Below are positions 14,272 to 20,989 of a stretch of DNA of 44,035 bases, piece by piece. The notes beneath the pieces were generated by a model. It ran no database searches and was not told where the DNA came from. It saw nothing but the letters and a program-made list of their open reading frames with translations. The stretch comes from a virus: IMG/VR virus record IMGVR_UViG_3300042310_000471, positions 1-44,035 of that record. One strand, 5' to 3'. Numbering within the stretch: position 1 is the first letter of the stretch; the number at the start of each line of letters is the position of its first letter. The position numbers were made by a program, and so were the translations under genes.

Positions 14272-15075
14272 ATTCTATTTAGGGCCGATTATGCATTTGA
14301 TCCCTAAATGCCCGCGTACGGGCAAATTACGCGCCTATGATGCATCAATACACCCGGCAGCCTATCGCCCGTGATAGCTGCAGATAACAGATACACGCGC
14401 CCGCTATTGATCGCCCGATACTGTTACACCTTCACCAGGGTGCACCAGGGTGCAACGTTGCACCCGCTGCGCAGCAGGGATATATGCCCGCTACACCTTG
14501 GCACACTTCACCAGGTGCGCACCAGGGATCAATACACCCGGTGATAGCTGCAGCCTATAGGCCCGCGATCAACAGCTACACCCGGTAGCAGAAAACCCGC
14601 CCGTACGGCCGTTATACGGCCCCGTACGCTACACCCGCCCGCGTCAAGGTTTACGGGTTGCATGTAACAAATGGAAATCCAAAATCTGGCCACGCCTTAA
14701 TTATGTATTTTGCGGGCGCCTATTACATCAAACCGGGCAAATGTAAGAATTCCATACCTGCAGCTTGACGCGATCACCACCGCTACATTCTCAATACCCG
14801 GGTTTATATCGCTTGACTTGACGTGCCATTTATACGCTAGTGTTCTAAATATCCCCCCTGTTATCCGCGCATTCTATTCCCCCTGCTACAACCTATAGAG
14901 GGGCCTAACGAAATCGAAAAGGCTAGATCGCAATAGGTAACCCATCAATTTTCTCACTTTCGCCTCCTGTCCATTAGTCACAAGCTCTAAGGCATCTGTT
15001 AAAAATAGTTGTATTATTTGTATGGTTTTTTGTTTTGTCCTCTAGCATTGGAATTTGTGTAGGACATATTATTAA

Positions 15076-15143
15076 ATATATCTACTAAGAAGTAAGAGTT
15101 TTAGAATTTGATTGATTGAAAACTTACTTCTTAGTAGATATAT
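15076..15143. repeat. Perfect 21-bp inverted repeat upstream of the methyltransferase
   Basis: Arms 15076-15096 and 15123-15143 are perfect reverse complements (core CTACTAAGAAGTAAG) with a 26-base centre. The right arm contains the -10 region of the promoter below, so it may be an operator pair. It could also be the end of a lost element. Confidence 0.9.
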
Positions 15144-15144
15144 A
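15116..15144 (+). promoter_or_regulatory. Promoter of the methyltransferase gene
   Basis: TTGAAA, 17-bp spacer, TATATA. The spacer and -10 lie in the right arm of the inverted repeat, so binding to the repeat would control initiation. Confidence 0.55.
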
Positions 15145-15194
15145 GTCTAATTAGTATAAGGGTTGGTTGACGTATTAGGGTCAAGGGGAAGATT

Positions 15195-16505
15195 ATGTAT
15201 ACGTTGTTGTTTGGTGACTGTCTGGATGTGTTGTCATCTGTTGATGATTGCAGTGTTGACAGTGTTGTTTGTGATCCACCTTATGGTTTGAGTTTCATGG
15301 GTAAGAGGTGGGACTATGATGTTCCATCTGTTGCTATATGGAGAGAGTGTTTAAGGGTGTTGAAGCCTGGTGGTTACTTGTTGGCGTTTGCTGGTAGTAG
15401 GACTCAGCATCGTATGGCGGTGAATATCGAGGATGCTGGGTTTGAGATTAGGGACATGATTGCTTGGGTTTACGGGAGTGGGTTTCCCAAGAGTCATAAC
15501 GTGAGTTGTTCTATAGATAAGATGGCTGGTCATGGGAATCGGGGTAGGGCTATACCTACTGTTGGTAGTTACCAGTCGTCTGATGTGGATCAGGAGAACA
15601 AGCTTACTAGTAATCCTGTAGGTCCTTATGTTGCGAAGACAGATGAGGCTAAGAGGTGGTCGGGTTATGGGTCAGCACTGAAGCCTAGTATTGAGCCTAT
15701 TACGGTGGCAAGGAAGCCGCTTGATGGAACGATAGCTGAGAATGTCTTGAAGTGGGGCACTGGTGCTATGAATATAGATGGCTGCCGTGTACCTATGGAT
15801 CAGGGTGACTTTGATAAGTTGTCTCGTGGTGTGGATGCTATACGTGAGCGTGGCGGATCCATGGACAACAGCTGGAAGAATAGCAGTGACTTAAGTGGCG
15901 CTAACCCAGCGAATCCGTTAGGTAGATGGCCAGCTAACTTCATCCATGATGGCAGCCAAGAGGTATTGGACTTGTTCCCTGATGCCAAGGGTGGTTCTTG
16001 GGTTAATACAGATGGCGCTCGTCACTTTAACAATAACGGGAAGAAGACCGGGCATGTCGCTTCTGGTCGAAGCGATTCTTCTAGTGGTTCTGCTGCTCGC
16101 TTCTTCTATTGTCCTAAGGCCAACAAGGCTGATCGCAATGAAGGGCTAGACGACTTCGAAGAGCAGTACAACCGTGGCAGCGGTACGCATAACAACGGAC
16201 AGGGTAATACCCGTCTAGGGAATGCAGCTGAGAGAGCCGCTGGTATCACACATGTGGAGTTACAGAAGGTAAGTAACCCGCATCCAACGGTAAAGCCTAC
16301 AGATCTTATGCGTTACCTATGTCGGTTGGTTACTCAGCCTGGTGGCACTGTGCTGGACCCGTTCATGGGTTCTGGGACTACAGGTAAAGCTGCTATGCGT
16401 GAAGGGTTTGAGTTTATAGGCTGCGAAATGGACCTTGAGTACTACAAGATAGCAACTGCGCGTATCGTGCATGCCTACAAACAAAAAAACCACCAGACAT
16501 CATAG
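15195..16505 (+). CDS. Orphan DNA methyltransferase (N6-adenine or N4-cytosine, beta-class order)
   Basis: 436 residues, ATG after AAGGGGAAG. Residues 28-34 are DPPYGLS (catalytic motif IV), followed by WRECLRVLKPGGYLLAF. Near the C-terminus, GGTVLDPFMGSGTTGKAA is the SAM-binding F-x-G-x-G motif. Motif IV first and motif I last is the beta-class order. The 250-residue middle contains the target recognition region, rich in Gly, Asn and Ser. No restriction partner lies nearby, so it is probably an anti-restriction or regulatory methylase. Codons are T-rich and differ from both the island and the late genes. Confidence 0.85.
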   Translation: MYTLLFGDCLDVLSSVDDCSVDSVVCDPPYGLSFMGKRWDYDVPSVAIWRECLRVLKPGGYLLAFAGSRTQHRMAVNIEDAGFEIRDMIAWVYGSGFPKSHNVSCSIDKMAGHGNRGRAIPTVGSYQSSDVDQENKLTSNPVGPYVAKTDEAKRWSGYGSALKPSIEPITVARKPLDGTIAENVLKWGTGAMNIDGCRVPMDQGDFDKLSRGVDAIRERGGSMDNSWKNSSDLSGANPANPLGRWPANFIHDGSQEVLDLFPDAKGGSWVNTDGARHFNNNGKKTGHVASGRSDSSSGSAARFFYCPKANKADRNEGLDDFEEQYNRGSGTHNNGQGNTRLGNAAERAAGITHVELQKVSNPHPTVKPTDLMRYLCRLVTQPGGTVLDPFMGSGTTGKAAMREGFEFIGCEMDLEYYKIATARIVHAYKQKNHQTS

Positions 16506-16543
16506 GTTTCGTCCAGCAAGCTGGGTCTATGCGATCCGGTGGT
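16489..16543. terminator. Bidirectional branched terminator
   Basis: ACCACC pairs with GGTGGT, enclosing CATAG/CTATG and CCAG/CTGG stems. A-run on the left (16483-16489) and TCTTCTT on the right suit termination from both sides. It lies at the end of the methyltransferase gene, facing the minus-strand operon. Confidence 0.6.
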
Positions 16544-16603
16544 CTTCTTGTGAGTCAGTAGTTGTTTCAAACGTAGTCAGGTTGCCCTGCCGTCTCCATT
16601 GTA

Positions 16604-16673
16604 AGTTGTAAAGAAATACTTTACAACTGGAGCCAGTTATCAATTACCAATCCAAGGTTGTTATCCTGGCTCC
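16604..16673 (-). repeat. Two adjacent stem-loops downstream of the minus-strand operon
   Basis: AGTTGTAAAG-N5-CTTTACAACT (16604-16628, perfect 10-bp) followed by GGAGCCAG/CTGGCTCC (16629-16636 with 16666-16673, perfect 8-bp). They lie just past the last gene (16678) and probably form its transcript end. The first matches the style of a hairpin at 17146-17170. Confidence 0.65.
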
Positions 16674-16677
16674 ACGT

Positions 16678-16917
16678 CTAGTTAGATTCTACCTTTTTGT
16701 TGACGTCAACAACATGGTCCCAGTCATCGATGTGCCAGTCATCTGCTGCGATGTCCTTGGGTTCTAGGTCAAGGTGCTTGGATAACATCGCGTTGTTTGG
16801 ACCGTACACCCAGATAAACATGTTCTCTGGTTCGTCGTAGTACATGTACTTCCTCCAGTCATATCGGCTGATCGGCTGGCCTTCCATGAGTGCATCAACC
16901 ACTTCGCTAAACTTCAT
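16678..16917 (-). CDS. DUF2829/Tad2-like protein 1
   Basis: 79 residues from the ATG at 16917, with GGGAGGT upstream. It begins MKFSEVVDALMEGQPISRYDW and later has LEPKDIAADDWHIDDW. DUF2829 (Tad2) proteins typically start M-x-F-x-E-A-L-x-x-L-K-x-G-x-x-V-x-R-x-x-W and end D-L-x-A-x-D-W. Tad2 binds and sequesters the nucleotide signals of the Thoeris defence system. Last gene of a six-gene minus-strand operon; its start overlaps the preceding stop (ATGA). The family call rests on N- and C-terminal pattern; ligand residues cannot be judged. Confidence 0.65.
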   Translation of the reverse strand: MKFSEVVDALMEGQPISRYDWRKYMYYDEPENMFIWVYGPNNAMLSKHLDLEPKDIAADDWHIDDWDHVVDVNKKVESN

Positions 16918-17132
16918 TTTGTTACCTCCCAAGAGTCGCAAGATAAATCTTTGGGTGTCAGATCTAACGTTGTGTACGACTGAATTTTGTAAATCTCTCC
17001 ATCTGATGTCATGTAGAAGTCAAACGTATTGCACTCTTCGTCATACTTCAAGAAAGCTGTGGTGTCATCCCAACTGGTTTTGCGTACACGCTTGCCTTGC
17101 ATGAGTGCTTCGGCTACTTCACTAAACTTCAT
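16914..17132 (-). CDS. DUF2829/Tad2-like protein 2
   Basis: 72 residues from the ATG at 17132, preceded by GGGAGGTAGAGGG. Starts MKFSEVAEALMQGKRVRKTSW and ends LTPKDLSCDSWEVTK. Its first 12 residues are nearly identical to protein 1, so the two are recent paralogues, but the centre differs (DDTTAFLKYDEECNTFDFYM against RKYMYYDEPENMFIWVYG). It is separated from the gene before it by 93 bases holding a hairpin and two direct repeats, the only gap in this operon. Confidence 0.65.
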   Translation of the reverse strand: MKFSEVAEALMQGKRVRKTSWDDTTAFLKYDEECNTFDFYMTSDGEIYKIQSYTTLDLTPKDLSCDSWEVTK

Positions 17133-17145
17133 CCCTCTACCTCCC

Positions 17146-17170
17146 AACTTGTAAGGATTTCTTACAAGTT
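17146..17170 (-). promoter_or_regulatory. Hairpin next to the ribosome-binding site of Tad2-like 2
   Basis: AACTTGTAAG-N5-CTTACAAGTT, perfect 10-bp arms, ends one base before the GGGAGG site on the minus strand. It could protect the mRNA after processing or modulate translation. Confidence 0.6.
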
Positions 17171-17179
17171 CAACTGTTG

Positions 17180-17218
17180 CCAAAATGGAAAGAGTTAGTG
17201 GTACGTTCCAAAATGGAA
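17180..17218. repeat. Two direct repeats CCAAAATGGAA (operator candidates)
   Basis: Copies at 17180-17190 and 17208-17218, 28 bp apart start to start. The core CCAAAATGG is nearly palindromic and the right copy extends to TTCCAAAATGGAA. They lie between the HTH-fusion gene and the two downstream Tad2-like genes, where an autoregulatory site would be expected. Confidence 0.65.
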
Positions 17219-17225
17219 CCAACCA

Positions 17226-17630
17226 CTATTGAGTCTGCTCCGGTGTTGCTACTGCATCCCACGTAAGTACAACCCAATCCTTAGCCATCAAGTCTTCAAG
17301 GGAGAAATCGATGGTGTACAAGATGATTTCACATCCGCTTTCATTGTTGACTTGAAGGAACCAGTGTTCCCCTAGGTCGTAGTAGTAGTAGAGCTTATCT
17401 GGCCAACACACACGCCTAAAGGGCAACCCAGTCTTGATTAGGTTCATGCAGCTAAAGAGGGAAGACCGTTTGAGTTTAACTTCACCTCTGATTTGTGCAT
17501 CCTTTATCTTGTGCACCGTGGTTATGCTGACGCCAAATGACCTAGCAATCGTGTCTAGTGTTTGACCTTGCGTAATCATCTGACGTATTTGGACCATCTG
17601 CTCATCGGTCAGTTTTCTTCGTTTATCCAT
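17226..17630 (-). CDS. Helix-turn-helix fused to a DUF2829/Tad2-like domain (protein 3)
   Basis: 134 residues. Residues 1-50 are a resolvase-type helix-turn-helix (LTDEQMVQIRQMI, TLDTIARSFGVSITTVHKIK). Residues about 55-130 repeat the Tad2-like layout: SSLFSCMNLIKTGLPFRRVCW at the start and FSLEDLMAKDWVVLTWD at the end. The fusion of DNA binding with a small-molecule-binding fold suggests a ligand-responsive regulator. Start overlaps the preceding stop (TAATG). The direct repeats just downstream are candidate binding sites. Domain calls by pattern only. Confidence 0.65.
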   Translation of the reverse strand: MDKRRKLTDEQMVQIRQMITQGQTLDTIARSFGVSITTVHKIKDAQIRGEVKLKRSSLFSCMNLIKTGLPFRRVCWPDKLYYYYDLGEHWFLQVNNESGCEIILYTIDFSLEDLMAKDWVVLTWDAVATPEQTQ

Positions 17631-17932
17631 TAGTCTTCGTACGCAATCTCACGGTTAAAGTCTTTGAGGATTTCGGTAAGCTCTTCCAGCCACTCGTCCA
17701 CTACCGTTGTCTCGATCAACTCATCGACCATGTCAAGGACTGCCTGGTGATGTGGTTCTGGTTGAAGGGTGCCGTGCTTGACGTTACGCATCTCTTGGAT
17801 GACTGCACCAACGATTACCTGCTCGCATCTAGCGATCACAGCACCGTATCCGTTATCTGCACAGACTTCGTAGAATTCAATCCAGTGCTTAGGGAAGTCA
17901 AACCCGTTATCTTTTACTGATATGTGTGTCAT
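17630..17932 (-). CDS. Hypothetical protein in the Tad2-like operon
   Basis: 100 residues from the ATG at 17932 with GGGAG upstream. Acidic and helical, with EPHHQAVLDMVDELIETTVV and many Glu/Asp at the C-terminus. It shows neither the N-terminal nor the D-W pattern of its neighbours. Both ends overlap adjacent genes by one to four bases. Function unknown. Confidence 0.65.
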   Translation of the reverse strand: MTHISVKDNGFDFPKHWIEFYEVCADNGYGAVIARCEQVIVGAVIQEMRNVKHGTLQPEPHHQAVLDMVDELIETTVVDEWLEELTEILKDFNREIAYED

Positions 17933-18147
17933 AGAACAATCTCCCAATCGTCTCGAATCTTTTGTAATTGCTTGTCGTATAAGTCGGAAGCTGCTGGACT
18001 CCACACCATGCGATTCCCTGATGGGAAATGGAGTACTAGATGATCCGCTTGTGTTGTAGGTAGGCGTACTATCATCCCTTCCGCCCATGCTTTACGTCGT
18101 ATTCCGCGTCCTTCAAATAGACACCGGTACGATTCACCGAAATTCAT
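17929..18147 (-). CDS. DUF2829/Tad2-like protein 4 (closest to the family pattern)
   Basis: 72 residues from the ATG at 18147 with GTGGAG upstream. MNFGESYRCLFEGRGIRRKAW followed by AEGM is very near the family start M-N-F-G-x-A-x-x-x-L-x-x-G-x-x-x-R-x-x-W-x-G, and the C-terminus has MVWSPAASDL and RDDWEIVL, matching the family W-x-P-S-x-x-D-L and D-W-E-V. It is the best single candidate in the cluster for a Thoeris signal sponge. Confidence 0.7.
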   Translation of the reverse strand: MNFGESYRCLFEGRGIRRKAWAEGMIVRLPTTQADHLVLHFPSGNRMVWSPAASDLYDKQLQKIRDDWEIVL

Positions 18148-18335
18148 GGAATGTACTCCACCCAATCATTGGACAACATGTCTGCTGATGACAACGTAGC
18201 ATGACCTTCAAAAATACGGTTGCCACCGCCATCAAGCCGATATCTGATAATGGACTTCTCTACCAACTGAAGAAGCCAGCGAGCTTCAAACCGAGTGACA
18301 GGTGTGCCCTTCATCAACTCGGAGAATGCCCACAT
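18144..18335 (-). CDS. DUF2829/Tad2-like protein 5 (divergent)
   Basis: 63 residues if started at the ATG at 18335 (MWAFSELMKGTPVTRFEARW); an upstream ATG at 18389 would give 81 but has no better site. It keeps F-S-E-L-M-x-G-x-x-V-x-R and ends SSADMLSNDWVEYIP, but the tryptophan after the Arg is shifted. First gene of the operon, transcribed away from the MuF-type gene. Confidence 0.55.
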   Translation of the reverse strand: MWAFSELMKGTPVTRFEARWLLQLVEKSIIRYRLDGGGNRIFEGHATLSSADMLSNDWVEYIP

Positions 18336-18445
18336 GAAACCTTGTCTTTTTCCCAATGTATGTCTCCCCACATGCCGTGATAGCATCAAAATGCGTTACA
18401 CTATTCTATAACAAGTGTTGGTTGTATAGCAAGGAGAATGTTCTT
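18336..18445. promoter_or_regulatory. Divergent promoter region between Tad2-like operon and MuF gene
   Basis: 110 bases. On plus, TATAAC at about 18402-18407 is a possible -10 without a clear -35. On minus, TTGCTA-N16-TATAGA overlaps the same bases. The two directions may therefore compete. Exact start sites are uncertain. Confidence 0.35.
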
Positions 18446-19534
18446 ATGGACAATGAATGGATGGTTTACGTGTGTGGTGAGCATTGTTGCTCTTCTAGGA
18501 ACAAGTCACTTAAGAAGGACACATTCAACTTGATTGGTGGTGCGCTTGGTTATTACAGGGACGAGATTGACTCTGTGCTAACACAGGCAAAAGACAAACT
18601 AAGTAGCACGTTTGTGAACGTGTACGATCGCGTCATTGACATCCTTGCTATGTCTCAGCAGCCTGATGTTACTGTGTTTCAGATTCAGCAGTACTACCGT
18701 GAAATCATTGACTTACTGCAGGATCCAGACAAGCAAACGCAGTATGTGCAAAGCGTAGAAGAAGACATAACTGTTTCCCAGGATGCGGCTATCGCAGCTA
18801 CATTGACGTTCTACCCGTCGGTCATCATTGCCAACATGGGCAAGAAGCCAGCACGGGTTATGAAACCTACTATCCGCACTCCAGGGAAAGATGAATTCGT
18901 TACTGGTATCAGTTTTGGTGGTACGGCAATCGCAAACATAATCAGCGACACAACCACAGATGTGTTCACGCGAATCACAACCAAGTTTAGGGAATACATC
19001 ACCAACCCTGACTTGACTCGTGAGGATTTCATTGACTCTGTAAACGAAGCTATAGATACGATCGATAGCTACGCTGAGAATATATCCACTACGGAAGTAG
19101 AGGCTACTACACGACGCGTTGTGAAGCGCATCAATGCCTTGAACCAGCCACTGGTGAAGTCATACCGACGTGTTGCGGTCATCGACAACAAGACTTGCGT
19201 AGGATGCCTGGCGCTTCATGGAAAGCTTTATGCATTGGTAGATGAGTTTGAGTCGCATCCTCGGTGTAGGTGTATGTTGGTGCCGGTTACAATGACTTGG
19301 ATGGAGTATGCATCTGTTCAGGGTGGCGCCGTACCTAACTACATGTCACTGGATCAGATACTGGGAATGATGCCACGTGCGATACTGGCTGACATCCTTG
19401 GTCCGGGACGACTTGCTCTATATGATGCTGGACTGCCACTGGAACGCATGATATATATTGAACAGACAGCGGAGTATGGCCACCTAATCCGAATTACTCC
19501 GTTGTATGTCTTGCGCGAACAAGGCATTCCCTAG
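18446..19534 (+). CDS. MuF-type minor head protein, separate from the head genes
   Basis: 362 residues from the ATG at 18446 with AAGGAGAA upstream. Residues about 225-280 carry the phage Mu gpF (head morphogenesis) signature: RRVAVIDNKTCVGCLALHGK then HPRCRCMLVP, that is R-x-x-x-x-D-x-x-T-C-x-x-C-x-x-x-x-G and H-P-x-C-R-C. MuF proteins associate with the portal and are ejected with DNA. Usually the gene follows the portal; here it is 9 kb upstream in its own unit. The N-terminal 40 residues contain CGEHCCSS. A repurposed or toxin-carrying MuF cannot be excluded. Confidence 0.8.
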   Translation: MDNEWMVYVCGEHCCSSRNKSLKKDTFNLIGGALGYYRDEIDSVLTQAKDKLSSTFVNVYDRVIDILAMSQQPDVTVFQIQQYYREIIDLLQDPDKQTQYVQSVEEDITVSQDAAIAATLTFYPSVIIANMGKKPARVMKPTIRTPGKDEFVTGISFGGTAIANIISDTTTDVFTRITTKFREYITNPDLTREDFIDSVNEAIDTIDSYAENISTTEVEATTRRVVKRINALNQPLVKSYRRVAVIDNKTCVGCLALHGKLYALVDEFESHPRCRCMLVPVTMTWMEYASVQGGAVPNYMSLDQILGMMPRAILADILGPGRLALYDAGLPLERMIYIEQTAEYGHLIRITPLYVLREQGIP

Positions 19535-19551
19535 TCTTCATGTCCAAACCT

Positions 19552-19579
19552 AAAGGGTATCTTCGGATGCCCTTTTTTT
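19552..19579 (+). terminator. Intrinsic terminator with TTCG tetraloop
   Basis: AAAGGGTATC/GATGCCCTTT stem (one G-T pair), TTCG loop, then TTTTG. Closes the MuF unit. The 94 bases up to 19673 hold no gene; a promoter for the next gene is likely but not clear. Confidence 0.85.
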
Positions 19580-19673
19580 GTGCTAAGGCGTGGGTCAAGT
19601 ATAGGCACGTGCATTCTGACAGCCGTTAACACGTAATACTACACACACCAAATTATCTGTCAATAATCAAATT

Positions 19674-20567
19674 ATGACAGTAATCGAGCATGTAACAGGA
19701 AGCACAGTCAAAGTAGCCTTGATGTCGGACTTGCACATCGGATCGTTGCATACCGATTACAAGTTAATTGACCAAGAGCTGAAGCGAGCAAAAGACTTAG
19801 ACGCTCTCATTGCAATCAATGGTGACGTCTTTGACGCCATCCTCCCTGGTGATAGGAAGCGTTACCGGGCTAACAACTTACACCCACGGATGTTTACCGC
19901 TGGCGATGACATGATCGGCGAATCAATCAGGTGGGCTGCCGAGATTCTCCAACCGTACGCTGATCGCATCATCATGATTGGTGACGGGAATCACGATGAC
20001 AGTGTCGCTAGATTCCATCACATCGAGCCAGTGAAGCATCTATGCATCCTACTTGCCAAGGAGTCAGGTAAGTCAATCAGCTACGGTGGCTATCATGGGT
20101 TTCTGCACTTCAGGATGAGCATGGGCAACCATGAGAAGCGCGGGTATGGGCATTACGTCATTCACTACCATCACGGCGCTGGTGGTGGAGCGCCTGTAAC
20201 CAAGGGTGCCATTACGTTCTCACGTGCTCAGATGTGGCTAGAGGGTGTTGATGCCATATGGCGTGGACACACGCACAATAGGCAAGCTGGACGCGATGGC
20301 AAGGTGTTCTTTGACAAGGGTAAGGTCAAGCTTGAAAACAGAGTGACTCACAAAGACGTATTAACTATCCGTACCGGAGCGTACATGGATACATACGTTG
20401 GAACAACATCAAGCCACCTAATGGAGTTTGGCCGTAAGGATAACTACGGTGCACTGATGGATGGCAGTGCTCTTCCAAAAGGTGGCATGATACTAGAGCT
20501 TGAATGTACTGATGACCAGCAAACTAACAAACGTGAACTTGTGGTCAACAGTCGCCTGATTATCTAA
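19674..20567 (+). CDS. Calcineurin-like metallophosphoesterase
   Basis: 297 residues. Motifs in order: MSDLHIGS (D-x-H, about 18-25), INGDVFD (G-D, about 49-55), GDGNHDD (G-N-H-D, about 103-109), the HYHHGAGGG stretch and WRGHTHNR (G-H-x-H, about 196-203). All metal-binding positions of the family are present. Phage members may act as nucleases or as phosphatases of nucleotides; the target here is unknown. It could serve DNA processing or removal of host cyclic-nucleotide signals, which would suit the Tad2-like neighbours, but that is speculation. Its 3-prime end overlaps the convergent dUTPase gene by four bases. Confidence 0.85.
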   Translation: MTVIEHVTGSTVKVALMSDLHIGSLHTDYKLIDQELKRAKDLDALIAINGDVFDAILPGDRKRYRANNLHPRMFTAGDDMIGESIRWAAEILQPYADRIIMIGDGNHDDSVARFHHIEPVKHLCILLAKESGKSISYGGYHGFLHFRMSMGNHEKRGYGHYVIHYHHGAGGGAPVTKGAITFSRAQMWLEGVDAIWRGHTHNRQAGRDGKVFFDKGKVKLENRVTHKDVLTIRTGAYMDTYVGTTSSHLMEFGRKDNYGALMDGSALPKGGMILELECTDDQQTNKRELVVNSRLII

Positions 20568-20989
20568 CCTGTACTGCCAAAGCCACCAAGGCGTAGTGTC
20601 TCGTTCGTTCCTACTTGCCCTTTATGCTCAAGAACAACGCATTGAGCTATGCGAGATCTGGGCTGAATGAAAACGTTTGCGTAGCCACAATTGGTTAAGA
20701 TGACCTGTATCTCGTGCCCAACAAAGTCAGCATCAATGATGCCTGGTGCATTCAACACATAGATTCCATGGTCGATTGCTAGTCCAGATCTGCTACAGAC
20801 TGCAAGAAGGTAGTTATCAGGCATGTCGTTGGTAAGGCAGACGCCAGTAGGTACCAATACACGCTCACCAGGATGTATGGTCAGTTGGCTATCAATACGT
20901 GCTCTTAGGTCGTAACCAGCGGACCGCGTCGTCTGTTGCGCAGGAAGGAATACTTCCTCGTCTGTGTTCATCAATGCAAAGATGTTCAT
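20564..20989 (-). CDS. dut: dUTPase (trimeric type)
   Basis: 141 residues. Five-motif layout of trimeric dUTPases: SAGYDLRA (motif 1), SRSGLA (motif 2), VLNAPGIIDADFVGHEIQV (motif 3), FIQPRSRIAQCVV (motif 4, Q-x-x-x-x-x-A-Q) and LRLGGFGSTG (motif 5, the C-terminal arm). It hydrolyses dUTP to dUMP, limiting uracil in DNA and feeding dUMP to the ThyX encoded directly upstream (stop/start overlap). Confidence 0.92.
   Translation of the reverse strand: MNIFALMNTDEEVFLPAQQTTRSAGYDLRARIDSQLTIHPGERVLVPTGVCLTNDMPDNYLLAVCSRSGLAIDHGIYVLNAPGIIDADFVGHEIQVILTNCGYANVFIQPRSRIAQCVVLEHKGQVGTNETLRLGGFGSTG

Larger units (their letters stand above)
11300..14930. other. Compositional island depleted of GAG/CTC and rich in short palindromes
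   Basis: Across this stretch, coding and non-coding, the trinucleotide GAG/CTC is nearly missing: between 11600 and 14880 I count about five, where about 100 would be expected by chance. CTGCAG, CGATCG, CCCGGG, GCATGC and four GCGATCGC octamers (11918, 12066, 12720, 14163) are frequent. Glu and Lys are written almost only GAA and AAA here, but often GAG and AAG elsewhere. Left and right edges are approximate. I infer recent transfer from a different genome. Confidence 0.8.
14272..15194. other. Gene-free right flank of the island and MTase leader
   Basis: No supportable gene; the 62-codon frame at 14710-14898 lacks a ribosome-binding site. From 14281 to about 14890 the sequence is still GAG/CTC-free and is built from recurring words: TATTGATCGCCCG (14405), CCCGCTGCGCAGCA (14463), CACCAGGG (about four times), TACACCTT and GATAGCTGCAG (twice). 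After about 14930 base composition turns abruptly AT-rich and the long inverted repeat and methyltransferase promoter follow. Confidence 0.7.

Noticed and set aside
14710-14898. A 62-codon frame in the right flank of the island
   Set aside because: No ribosome-binding site or promoter, no recognisable domain, and the sequence is made of the recurrent non-coding words.
16604-17170. The two TTGTAA-type hairpins as a transposon inverted-repeat pair
   Set aside because: Each is a self-contained perfect hairpin, the pair differs in sequence, and no transposase or target duplication is present; RNA-level function is more likely.
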